64,000 nucleotides of DNA from Amblyornis subalaris (Eukaryota; Chordata; Aves; Passeriformes; Ptilonorhynchidae): NCBI GenBank assembly GCA_018881555.1, contig JACAXG010000068.1, forward strand, positions 2,260,198 to 2,324,197, read 5' to 3'. The notes beneath the pieces are model-generated. The model worked only from the letters and a program-made list of their open reading frames with translations, ran no database searches and had not been told where the DNA came from. Shown here piece after piece: positions 12,601-23,452 of this stretch. The first letter of the stretch is position 1. Every line of letters begins with the position of its first letter. Both the position numbers and the translations under genes were made by a program.

Positions 12601-14895
12601 ACTGACACCCATTCATGCAGCAGAACACATACATTTGGCGTTTGTATATAGACATATTTAAATCAAGCACGGGATAAGTAAAACANGGAAATTCAAACAA
12701 AATACTTGCTATGAATGACTTGGACTTAATCAATTACTTTGGCAAAGGCCAATTCACTGCAGTTCATAAACTGATTCATCTGGGAGGAAACAGCCCTTTT
12801 ATCCGAATAGCAGCATGATGCATCTGCCACCAACTTCTCCAGAGCAATTGCATCAAAAATAGCATTTATTGTAGCTCTCCCTCACAGGCAATTGGTTGTT
12901 ATTTTATTTCCATGTATATGCAGCAGTTCCTAAAGGGGATAGCATCAGGTCCTCACATAACCTATATACTTAATCAGATTATCCAATTAAATAATACAGC
13001 ATTAAATGAAAAGTCTGCTATTCCCTCGAGCACTTCTGGGAATGCTTTCATTGCTTGTTCTTGTGCTTAAAATGTCCTAGCAGCACTGCCTTCTGCAGCT
13101 ATTTTTGGGTATCCAGACATTCGTAAAGCGCCCATCACTAATTTCTAGATGCCAATACTTTGTTTTCCTCATCAAGTTACAGCAGTCAGAAATGTCACGT
13201 TCATGTATAAAGTCACAGAGCACATAAAAATAATGAGTGTCTTCATCTCTTCTGACTGAGCAAACACAGGATGAAAAAGTGATGGCGATGCTGAGGTTTT
13301 TGTGGAGGAAAGAGGGGAATCCCAGCAGGGTGATTGCTGTCCCCCACAAGGCTGCTGTGCTGCTGCACCCTTGGGAACCTGNCAGCATGTACCTGGCAGA
13401 GGAGCAGCCAGGGAGGCTGGATAACCTCTGGGATTNCCTCCGACTTTCCCAGCAGCCACCACGATGAGATGCTGTGTGACCGATTCAGTTCTTGGGGTGA
13501 CTCNGCCCAGTTCACCCCTGGCTGCCCTATCCAGGCTGTGGGACTGCAGCAGCTCTGACACTCCAGGTTTGAGTCTTTCCATACCTTTCCAAGGATATAC
13601 AGGCAAGGAAAGGCTTTTTATCCACTCTGAGCTGAAAGCGTTGGAGTTTGCAAATCCCCAAAGGAGGATTTCANGTGTGGAAGGTCATCATAACGCTCTG
13701 CTGCAGGGAATGCTTCTTCCCACAGCAAACCNTAGGAGGATGGCAAGACCCCTGGGTTGTTTACCCTGCCAGTCCCATCTTGGAAAGACACGTTGCTTTA
13801 CTATCGATTTACAGGTTAATCCAATGTCTCCATATAATTTCTTCAACAGGTTACAAAATACTGCCAGGAGAGAGTTTGGGAGGTGTTAGAGCCCAGCGGT
13901 GTCAGGAAGGTGGAGGAAGCCACAGAGTGGTTCAGCACTGTGCTTAAGTGAACACAAACACCAAGTGTAATAACACCGCCTTTTCCCATGGGAAAAGTTG
14001 AGGAAAAGAGACAAGTTCAATCTAGACTGAGCAGACTGGGTGACCAGACTCTGCTGGCTACTGCAGCACGGAGATCTCTCCAAAAACCAGTCACAAGGTC
14101 CACGAGNGTCTGATGGCCAGTGCTTGGTGCTCAGGGGTTTCTGCCAGTCTGGCTCTCCCAGAGTGCCCAAGCCTGGACAGATTTTGAGGTTCTGGTCAGA
14201 GCCCAAAACANGTTCTGTGTTCAGGTATCACTTAACATGACAACAGTGTGAACAGAGCCATGAGCCTGTGTATGCCGCTACCAAGTCAAACAAATGATTC
14301 CAGCCACTTTTCTCCATCCAGAAGGTAATAAAATAAATTTTTAAATGGTTAATTAAAATCTCTGTTNTATTTCTTGACTCCTCCCTACCACCACACACGC
14401 CGGTAAAGCAGGCGAGAGGGTTCAACCCCTGCGTCAACTCTTGGACATTCCCCGACTTCCCAATCCTTCCCTTCCTCCAGAGGGCAGTTAGGCGGAAAGG
14501 GGGATAATTTTGCAGTCATTAAAATTTCATTTTATTTTTAACCAGACAGGCTGCCGTTTAAAAAGCTCCCTGGTGAGCAGGGGATTGGCAGTCTGGGGAA
14601 GAGAGAGCAGAGGCAGCGGGGGCCGGGGAGGATGCGGGAGGTGTGGAACGCGGCGGTCGCGGGAGCGGCGGAGACGCTCCCGGCACAGGGAAGGGTTGGC
14701 TTCTTGCCAGCCCGCTCTGTGCTCTGAAAAACAGCAAAGCTAATAACCTCAATTACAGCCCAGCCTCTCTGGGGGCTGCTGCCGATGCCTTTGTTTATCT
14801 GAGTCCCAACGTGAAGGCGAAGATTGTTTTTTGTCCGCAGGGGCGTGTGTTGTACAGACACCGCGGAGATAAACAGTCCATGTCAGGGAAAGAAA
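9691..14895. other. Intergenic, no gene recognised
   Basis: AT-rich stretches at 12.1-12.35 and 12.7-13.05 kb resemble conserved non-coding DNA (several TAATTA/ATTAAA cores and no repeats seen). A (GTTT)n run lies near 10876-10895. A small GC-rich patch with CpGs is at 14600-14690. Confidence 0.55.
12715..13030. promoter_or_regulatory. Candidate conserved non-coding block
   Basis: Repeat-free AT-rich stretch with AATCAATTACTTTGG, GAGCAATTGCATC and ATCCAATTAAATAAT, a density of homeodomain-type cores seen in developmental enhancers. Composition-based guess only. Confidence 0.2.
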
Positions 14896-15028
14896 GGTCA
14901 GAGAATCACAGACTGGTTTGGGTTGGAAAGGACCTTTAAACACCATCTAGCTCCAACCCCCTGCCACGGGCAGGGACAACTTCCACTAGACCAGGTTGCT
15001 CCAAGCCCCATCCAACCTGGCCTTGAAG
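14896..15028 (-). mobile_element. CR1 LINE 3' fragment
   Basis: Reverse orientation: GAGAATCACAGACTGGTTTG, GACCTTTAAACACCATCTAG and ACTAGACCAGGTTGCTCC, ending in CAACCTGGCCTTGAA. Close to the CR1 consensus as I know it. Confidence 0.92.
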
Positions 15029-18000
15029 CCAAATATAGATCAACTACACTTTCTTCCAAAATTCACCTTAGACACTGACAGCTTTAATGCCTTAAATTCT
15101 GACTCTTTGGGGCTCATAGATATTTTAATTCAGCAACCAGAATGCAGTAAATCACCTGGAAGATCCTTATCACTTTCTCAGTCTCAGCTGAAACAGGGAT
15201 GGGCTTTCACCCTGACCTGCTGAGGNTGTACAGTAGTTCACATTTCCACTGCTTGACTCATAACCAAAATGAGTCTGCTGGCTTTTTAAAGAAGCTTGGA
15301 GCCATTCTGTTACAGCAGCTGGCAGCTGACTACCAAAATATTTCTTTTGTGAATACATTAATTAGACAGAGATGCCTAGAAGAACTGGGCAGAAAGAAAA
15401 CAGCCCCATGTCTGTGGAATATTTGAGACTGAAGCAACATTGCTGGACTTTTTGCAATTTTCCCTCCTTGGTTACAAATCTGCTCCACANTCAGGAAATC
15501 TGGAAGGATGGGCTGGAGAAACCACTGCCACGAGACGAGGGACCTGAAAATGGAGCATGGCAGCATCTCTGCTGGGTCAAGAGAAACACAGCCTGCGGTA
15601 GGGGCGAGCTCTGCCTGCATCACCAGGAAGAATTCACCACGATAGATTTCACAGAAATGACTGTCACTACAAAATCCTTCTTATATTTAAGCGCTGTTCC
15701 TGCTGACGAAATGAGCAGTGCCTTTGTTCATGCATGGCTTCCCCCTGTGTGTCACAGGACACGGAGCCTGCAGGCTCAGCCATTCCGTTGGCTCTGCCAG
15801 ATGGTCCATATGGATGGGCCCCCACTGCAGCTGCAGTGCAGTTTACTGAGCTGCAACTTCATTTTCTTGGTAGGAAAAGCCATATAAAGGCTTGGCAGGA
15901 CCAGCACAATCTGATGTCCTGTTAGAGGTTCCTCTTCAGCACCCCCAAGCACCTCAGGTGCTTGCAGCAGTGCACCTCCAGGCTGTATTTGTNTAAACTT
16001 CCATGAGGGTGAATTTACGTAATGGGAGTTAAATTGTCTCAATCCCCTTAGGAAGCAGAGGCAATCAGTCAGCACTCACAGCCATGCCATGGGTTGACTC
16101 TGTGCCCTGTGCACACATACGAGAAACACAAGCCTTGTTCATCTGCAGCAGCAAAGATCTGAAAATACATCTGATAAANCCCAGTTTCCACTCACCAGAT
16201 ACTGAATGCAGAGAAACAAAATACTTCTTCCTGGCATAAGCCAATAAAATGCAATGCCAGCCATTTTTTGGCAGCTGCCAGTTGGATGAGTTAGGGGTGA
16301 TGTGTTACCAGGATGTNTTAGACCAGGTTTGCACAGACTGACTAAAATCCAACACTCCTCGCAGCCAGCAAGGATAGTGGGGTTATGTGTCGATATGTTT
16401 TGGCTATGAAATACCAGGATCTAACAAGCAATGTAACAGCTCAGGTTAGGTACCCCTGCCTCAGGCTAGGAGTCAATTCTCTCCTTGGCTAAGAGAATCT
16501 GACAATTTAACCTTTGCCTGATCTCACACGTGGCTGGCTCTCAAAAAATCACAGTAGAAGAACTGTGAAAGGGGGAGGGGTGGGTTTATTTTATCTTTGA
16601 CCTTGTTCCCTCACATTAAACAAGACACAGAAGGGTCTGACACAGCCAGGATGAACCTCTGTGGACACACACACTGGCCTTCATTAGCCACAAAGTCACA
16701 TTGGGAAATTCACATGAACCACTCGTACAAGACTCAAAAAACAAGGCAGGTGTCATTGCCTTGTCCTCACTACAGAGCTGAACATCCCCCAAGCCACACT
16801 GGACCAGTGCTGCACTACCAGTGGCTAAAGCCTTTACACCCCAGCACCACCAGCTGCACCTTCCACTTCAGATCAGTCTCCCTCCTTTAAAGCCAGCAAA
16901 AAATGCACAGAACTAAGAGCTGGAGGTTTACCTTGCACCTATTATGTGATTTTTCAGTAAAATCACAGAAACACCAAACACACACACTTAAGTTCATCAG
17001 TCAGACCCTCCCTAGATGCCTCCAGTCCCCAGGACCTCGAGCCCTCTCCTGCCCCCACACTCCTGCAGAAACACTTGCTATTCCTGCCACGTTTTGGCAC
17101 GCTGATAACAACTGTGATATTAATGTCCCAGGCAAAGGCAGCCACAGCAGCAGGAGAAATAGGAGTGGTGACAGGAATGCTGAAAGNAAAGCTGAGTTTT
17201 GTTTGTGTGGGTTTTTAACCAAATAATCCAAAAAACACCAAGGTCAACAGAGAACTGGCCAGCTCCAGTTCAAGATACCTGTGTGGACCGACTCACAATT
17301 CGGCCTGTCTTCCTGCAGAAGATGAAGACCTCTCTTCAGCATCTTCCCTCTTGTCCTGTGCTGAGGAGCTACAGTTTGTCACCCCAGCCCCTTGGCACCT
17401 GCAGAGGTGCTGACTGGGTTCTGTGGGGCACCCGCATCGCAGGTCACCAAAAAACATTTGGCACTAACAGGCAGAGTGACCCAGAGGTGACACCAAGCAG
17501 CCACCAACCAGCCTGGAGCTCCAAGGGAACAGGATTTGCATCAGGTCCCCTAAAGAAAAGGGGGTGGGAGCAGGGCTGCCCCACCCAGCACCACAGCACA
17601 GACACTGGTGTTACTGGTGCCAGAGGGAGAGCTGACCTTCGTGTTAAAGACTAAGTGGGAAACCATTTAACTCCAAATTCAAGCAGCTCTGTGCTTCAAA
17701 TTAAGGTTCAGCTAAATGTTGATGCAGCAACTCAATAAGCATAATGAACTGTGCTCCAGTAATCAAGCTGAGGGAGACTGCAGACAGCAAAGGATGCTCC
17801 CCCTTCCTATGAGATGAGAAGGGAATAAAGAAGTGGGAGCAGTGCAGATACCGTTGATGTTTTGGGGGGTCTGTGGGCTCGAGGCTGATCAGCAGTTGTC
17901 AGAGTCCTTTCTGTGCCAGCAGCAGATAAGCCAGGAGCAGAACACTGCAGGCAGCTGATAGCAGCAATTCCCAGATCAAGGCCTGTGGGGGCTGAGGATG

Positions 18001-19660
18001 CNGAGCAGGAAGACTTCCCAGAGAAAACAACTTGTGATGCTGAACGGTTCTGAAGTTTGTGAAAAGTGCCTTGAGCCTACTAAATACAAACATGTCACTG
18101 AAATCCTCTTCTCAGCCTAGAGAACAGTTTTGTTTGAAGCAGAAAGCAGTATCTCCCAAGTTCAAGCCCAAATTAATTTCAAATGTAATTAAGTTTGCCA
18201 AATACAACTCTTCAGGCATTGCTTAGAATGCCAACTACTTACAAACGTGCAAGTTTATTCAAAAACCTTGTGCTGTCACCCCATACATCACCCTCCTCAA
18301 TAAAAGGCACAGACTTCATTAAAACAAACAAGAAAAAAACTACTTCAAAACAAAGCAGCCACTCATGAACTGTCTGAAAGCTTACAAGGGAATGTAGATG
18401 ATTGGAAGCACCTANCCATCTTCGACTTCTTAAGCCTCTTAAAAAACCCCAACCTGTTATGCAAAGAATTACAAACCCTGAGTTGTCAAGGAAAATAGAA
18501 AGACACAGATCCCAAGCCTCAAGCAGGAAGAGTCTCCCCAGCTGGGCCTGTGGAGGGGCTCTGCCTTTCAGACAGAGCATCAAACTCATTTCTGGGTAAT
18601 AGCCCTATAATTTAGATATCAAGCCCAGGCCAATGAGGGCCCAGCAGCCGCAATCACCACGTTTTCAGCCATCCAACCCAGCACAGAAACCCTCCCGTAA
18701 TCCCCTTGCCTAGCACATTATCTTTAATCACAGGCATAATAGAGATTCAATTTGAGCCTTCAGCTGCATTTTCTTCCTTGTTATTCACAGTGCTGTATTT
18801 TCCTCAGCAATAAACAATTTTCCCCCATTTCATTTTGCATTGATCTGCCTCAAGGAGAGTCTTTTAAGGTTTAAATAGCCCTGTGTGGAAGCTCCTGGCC
18901 AGTAACGAGGGCAGAAACTCAGGGTTTTTACCCAGAAAATCGAATCGCACGAAGCAACCTCCAAAAAAGCACCCACTTCCTTTGTTCCCCTTCAGACAAC
19001 ATCCCTGGAAAGGTGGCAGTTCCATCCAGGAGCCCAAATCCCACCATCAGGAGTTGCTCCAGCACGGGCAGGGGCTGTTCAATCTCAGACCACCCACATG
19101 CTTTGTCCCCAGAGGTCTGGGCTTCACCTCCTCCAGTCCCTTCCGGACCAGCACCCTCTCTCAGCAATATCAGTATGTAACAGCTTAAAAAGAAAGCTGC
19201 CAAGACACGAAATGAACGCAGGCAGTGTAAACACCCAGCTTGCCCTTAGCTGACCCTTTCGATGCACCTGTGTCCACGCAGGCACCCAGCGACGGAGCAG
19301 CGCGCGGGGCTGAAAGGTCTGTGCCCCCCCAGAGGCGGCCGGGCTAACACTTCACAAATTACAGTCGTGTTTTCCTTTTCTGTTAATATTTTCATTCCAA
19401 AGGTCATTTACCACACACACACACACTCTCACAGAGCAGGGGAAGGGGATGGAAGCTGCTTGATTCCCAGACGCAGGAGTCAGTCACTCCATTAATGATG
19501 CAAATCTACAACATTACTAGGAAGATATTTCTATCTGCAGTGCACTCACCTAGAAAAAGCTCCATTCTAGGGATCAGTATGGACATCCAGGCTCGGGGAG
19601 CAGGTGCAAGACACCTCTCTGCACGTGCACTGGGCTACTGAAGGTGTCAGATCACCATCA

Positions 19661-19752
19661 GGGCAACCTGATCCAGGAGAAGGTGNCCCCGGCCATTGCA
19701 GGGGCTGGAATGAGAAGAGCTTTTAAGGTTGCTTCCAACCCTCACCCCACTC
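19661..19752 (+). mobile_element. CR1 LINE 3' fragment, degraded
   Basis: GGGCAACCTGATCCAGGAGA, then GCAGGGGCTGGAATGAGAAG and TTTAAGGTTGCTTCCAACCC correspond to the last part of CR1, without a clear terminal repeat. Confidence 0.7.
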
Positions 19753-19850
19753 CAAACTTCAGTCCCTGGGAGCTGCTGCAGCCAGGCTTGCTCAGGAAGG
19801 TCTCACAGGGGATCCCTCTTCTCCCCTCAGGGGCAAAAAGGATCAGGCTA

Positions 19851-19912
19851 CGGATCAACACCAAAAGAGGGACCCCAAAGGTGATGNGAGTACTGAGCCT
19901 GCCCCAGCCCGA
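19851..19912 (+). repeat. Dispersed repeat, copy 1
   Basis: Shares a 19-base exact match (CGGATCAACACCAAAAGAG) with 48293-48311. The shared CCTGCCCCAG and CCCGA follow at nearly the same spacing, 29 against 27 bases. Family not recognised. Confidence 0.6.
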
Positions 19913-20119
19913 ACTGGGGTCTCTGACAAAGGGTGCTTGATCCCAGGAAACCAGGCATTAGCTGGGCAGCATTTGGGTGCAGAGAACATGTACCCACAGA
20001 TCTGAGAGCCTTNAATGGGTAATGGTTAATGCCCTTTCTGAAATTTCTAAGGAACATAATACTTTCTCTGACTATTACCATATTAGCCTGAGAAGGTTTG
20101 TGTGCCCTATCCTAGAGGG

Positions 20120-20360
20120 TGTCAGGAGCTTAATATTAATTAAATAGCAGATTTGAGGTTATTTCTCATAATCACAGCTGTGATTTGAATTATTGCCTGA
20201 TGATATTCTACTTTTGCCCGCTCGCTGCTTTTGATTGATTATTTGCATTTGCTGGTTTATAACATCCATGCATTGCTTCAGACAGAGGCATCTTTTTTGA
20301 TTTTAACTGCATTATATTCTCTGGTCAGATGATGGATTGGAGTTCCCAGCATACCATGGA
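20120..20360. promoter_or_regulatory. Candidate conserved non-coding block with E-box palindrome and POU octamer
   Basis: Holds the perfect 16-base palindrome AATCACAGCTGTGATT (20170-20185) centred on the E-box CAGCTG. TGATTGAT (20232-20239, PBX/HOX-like) and the octamer ATTTGCAT (20241-20248) follow. No repeat or coding character. Confidence 0.35.
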
Positions 20361-21689
20361 CACCAGCCCACCCTTGCCAGCATGATATGTATCTATATTC
20401 CATATTCACTCCTCAGCACATCCTGTATTCAATCATCCTTATATTCATTTCTCCTGATATTATTATTACTATTAGCCTCGGGGAACTTGTTTTATAGGCT
20501 ATTTAGTTTGAATTAAGCATGTATGTCAGTCACTTCTTGTTTCCAGAAGAACACAGATGATAAATGGTGGGATTTATGCCTGGACTCCGCTTTGGACCAG
20601 TTCCCATCTTTGCTTTTACCAAAATATTATTACTAATATTTTAACAAAATATTATTAGGAAAACAANTGCTGGATTCTTTGTCAGGACCTTCCAAGCACA
20701 CATTTCACAGGCTTGCTGGTAGATTCATTAGGCACAATTGGAAATTGTATTTTCTAACTACCAGCTTTCTGGTTTATCAAATCTCTTCTCAGGAGAACAA
20801 GGCCTTTTGCCATTTTCCCCCATAGAGTTCACTGCCACTTCCCAAAAATAAATTCCTTGATTGATCAAGATATTGATTATATCTCAACCACATTCCATCT
20901 TCATTGTAAGCTCTCTACACACTCAGACTTATTGAAATTTTAATTACTTAATTAAACACAGTTATTTAGGAACAATTGAATGTGTAGACACTTACTTGGG
21001 ACACGTGTGTGACTCTCTTTTCACTCAGCTTTAACGAGATCAAATCAGATAAGCACAGAGCCAAACGACCATGTGTGCAAGTTATGATGGAATATTCAGA
21101 CATGTAATCCAGTGTTCCCCCACAGCTACATTAGGTTTTGGTGCTCTATCCCCTTCCCACAAGCAAAGCACACCTCGGGTGACAACAATGCTCAAATTGT
21201 TCCCCATTATCCCTCCGCTTTCGCATCCCACAAATGACTCATGGGAACATCTCTGGGGATTTCCGGACTAACTGGCATCCCTTGCGAGGGGGGGAACATG
21301 CTGTTGCCTGCTGCTCTGCACCCCTTTGGAGCAGGAGTGAGTCACCGTTCCCTATTTTCCCTCTAACGCTGCTGAGATGGGCCAGGCTGCAGGACAGCAC
21401 AGGGCACGTCACTCCCCTGCTCTGCCCCTGGTTCCTGCACACGCTCNGTGACTTCTCTCCCTCTGAGTCACAATCCAGGCTCCTCTCCATGGGTTTTCGC
21501 GATTTTTTNCTTCGAATTTCCAACCGATGCTAAAAAAAATCCCCGCATTTACCCCCTTCGTGGAGGCATCTGCTGCGCTGTGCCAGCCTTTGGCACTGCG
21601 GTGTCACACACCATCAGCCAGAGCCACACGTTAGTCAGCCCCGAGTGTCCCAAAATAGGAGTGAGCAGCCCGANGCACGCAAGCGGATT

Positions 21690-21860
21690 ATGAAACTCTT
21701 TTGTCACATCTGCGCTGGGAGATTAAAAGCTGACAAATGATTATCGTCGTGGAAATGGCTTCTCCAGCGAGGTGAAGATTGGAAGCAGCTGGGACGTCAC
21801 CACCAGAGCTGAACACTGTTAAGGCTGGCAGATTATCTCCTGTCTCCATCATTTTTACAT
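21690..21860. promoter_or_regulatory. Candidate conserved non-coding block
   Basis: Unique-looking stretch with ACAAATGATTATCGTCGTGG and GGCAGATTATCTCC; the latter contains a GATA-type core on the reverse strand. Composition-based guess only. Confidence 0.2.
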
Positions 21861-22744
21861 ACAATTCCAGGTACCCGACCAGAGATTAAGGCAGGGAAGC
21901 CTAAAATCAGGTACAATTCTATTTTTCAGACAGAAGTTTTCCTCAGCCTTCGGTATGCAGCTGACAGGATATCTGTTCAAACAAAGAAATTATATCCCTC
22001 CAGACTTAGAAAGCAAAGCTTCTGTGAGCCAAAATATGAACAGACAAGAAAAACATGAGCAACCACAATCAAAGGCTTGGCCTGGAAATGTTACTACAAA
22101 TTTAGATGGTAATTCTTGCTCTCTACAAATCTGCAAATAGCACATCTAAGCAAAATGAATCCCCAGATGCTGCAGAGCGGCTTTAAATCGAGGGAATATA
22201 AAAAGCAGCCAAGCAGCAGTCAGCAGTGCAGGCTCTGGGCACCCGATGGAGCAGCAGGCGTCCCTCCTCCCCACCCTGAGACGCACCCCGGGAGCTCCTG
22301 GCCAGTGCCCTGCAGCCAAAACCATCAAGAGATGACTCAGAAACGGCTTTNAGAGACATCCTCGAGGATAGGACTGCAGGAGGATGAGGCATAACGCGTT
22401 CTTCCCACTTCATCCTTGCCGGTGTAAGCACATTTATTATGATGGCTTTAAAAAATAAACCCCTTGAACCGCCAGAGGAGGGGTGTGTGTCCCTGTGGAT
22501 CACATCTGCATCCTGCTGCGGGTGTTCACACGTGCTCAGGCCCCTGGCCGAGGCACGGGAGGGGATGGGAGCTCAGGATCCATCCCGTTTCTGTCTCATT
22601 ACCCTGCCAGCTGCAGCTCTCTCGTGGAAGAGATACTTGCCCAGAATCCTGATTCATTGGGTCAGAGAGATCATGGGCTTCAGGACAGGAGGGAGGAAGA
22701 AGGCGGGGGTGAAGATATTTTTATGCCTGACCTTTCTCAGAAGG

Positions 22745-23452
22745 TCAGCAGTTGTGGTTTGTTTCCTTGAAGGTCNAGGTCTCGGAAGCAGCCTCACGAA
22801 ATGCTACAGCACTGAGAGAGAGCTCCACACTGGAGCAGGCTCCTGGCAGGACCTGGGGCCCCACGGAGAGAGGAGCCTATNCTGGAGCAGGACTTGTGAT
22901 CCCATGGGAGACTCNGGGGAGTTCCTGTTCCTGAAGGATTCCACCCCTTGGAAGACCCACACTGGAGCAGTTCATGGAGAACTGCAGCCTGCGGGAAGCT
23001 CCCNCATTAGAGAAGTTCNTGGNGGGCTGTCTCCCNTGGGAGGGACCCCATGATGGAGCAGGGGAGGAGCGTGAGGAGTCCTNCCCCTGAGGAGGAAGGA
23101 GCAGCANAGTCAGTGTGTGATAAACTGGCCACAATCCCATTCCCTGTACCACTGTGGAGAGAAGAGAATTCAGCAGTGAAGCTGAGCCCAGGAAAAAGGT
23201 GGGGTGGGGAAAAGGTATTTTTAGGATTTGTTTGCATTTCTCATTACTCCATTCTGATTTTGTTGGTAATAAATTAAACCAATTTCCTTGAGTCAAGTCT
23301 GTTTCACCAGCAATGGTGTGGGACCTCTCCCTGCCCTTATCTCCACCCCTGAGCCTTTCATTCTTTTCTCTCCCCTGTCCAGCTAATGGGGGAAGTGATG
23401 GGGCAGCTTTGGGGGACACCTGGTGCTCAGCCAGGGCCAGCCCACCCCAGCT
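22745..23452 (+). mobile_element. Solo LTR of an avian endogenous retrovirus type
   Basis: The right half reads AATAAA (23268-23273), GAGTCAAGTCTGTTTCACC, GACCTCTCCCTGCCCTTATC, TTTTCTCTCCCCTGTCCAG and GGGGACACCTGGTGCTCAGC. I know this string from a high-copy LTR family in bird genomes. The left half carries repeated TGGAGCAG modules (22831, 22883, 22963, 23054), also typical. No internal retroviral genes flank it, so it is a solo LTR. Left boundary uncertain; nine Ns lie within 22776-23107. Exact family not assigned. Confidence 0.7.

Larger units (their letters stand above)
15029..22744. other. Intergenic, no gene recognised
   Basis: Contains one CR1 piece (19661-19752), a short CA run (about 19413-19427), one copy of a dispersed repeat (19851-19907), and motif-rich AT blocks near 20.1-20.4 and 21.7-21.86 kb. 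No splice-supported exon seen. Confidence 0.55.

Noticed and set aside
22439..23053. 204-codon plus-strand open frame
   Set aside because: It extends into the LTR and stays open partly because Ns hide possible stops; no retroviral protein motif seen.
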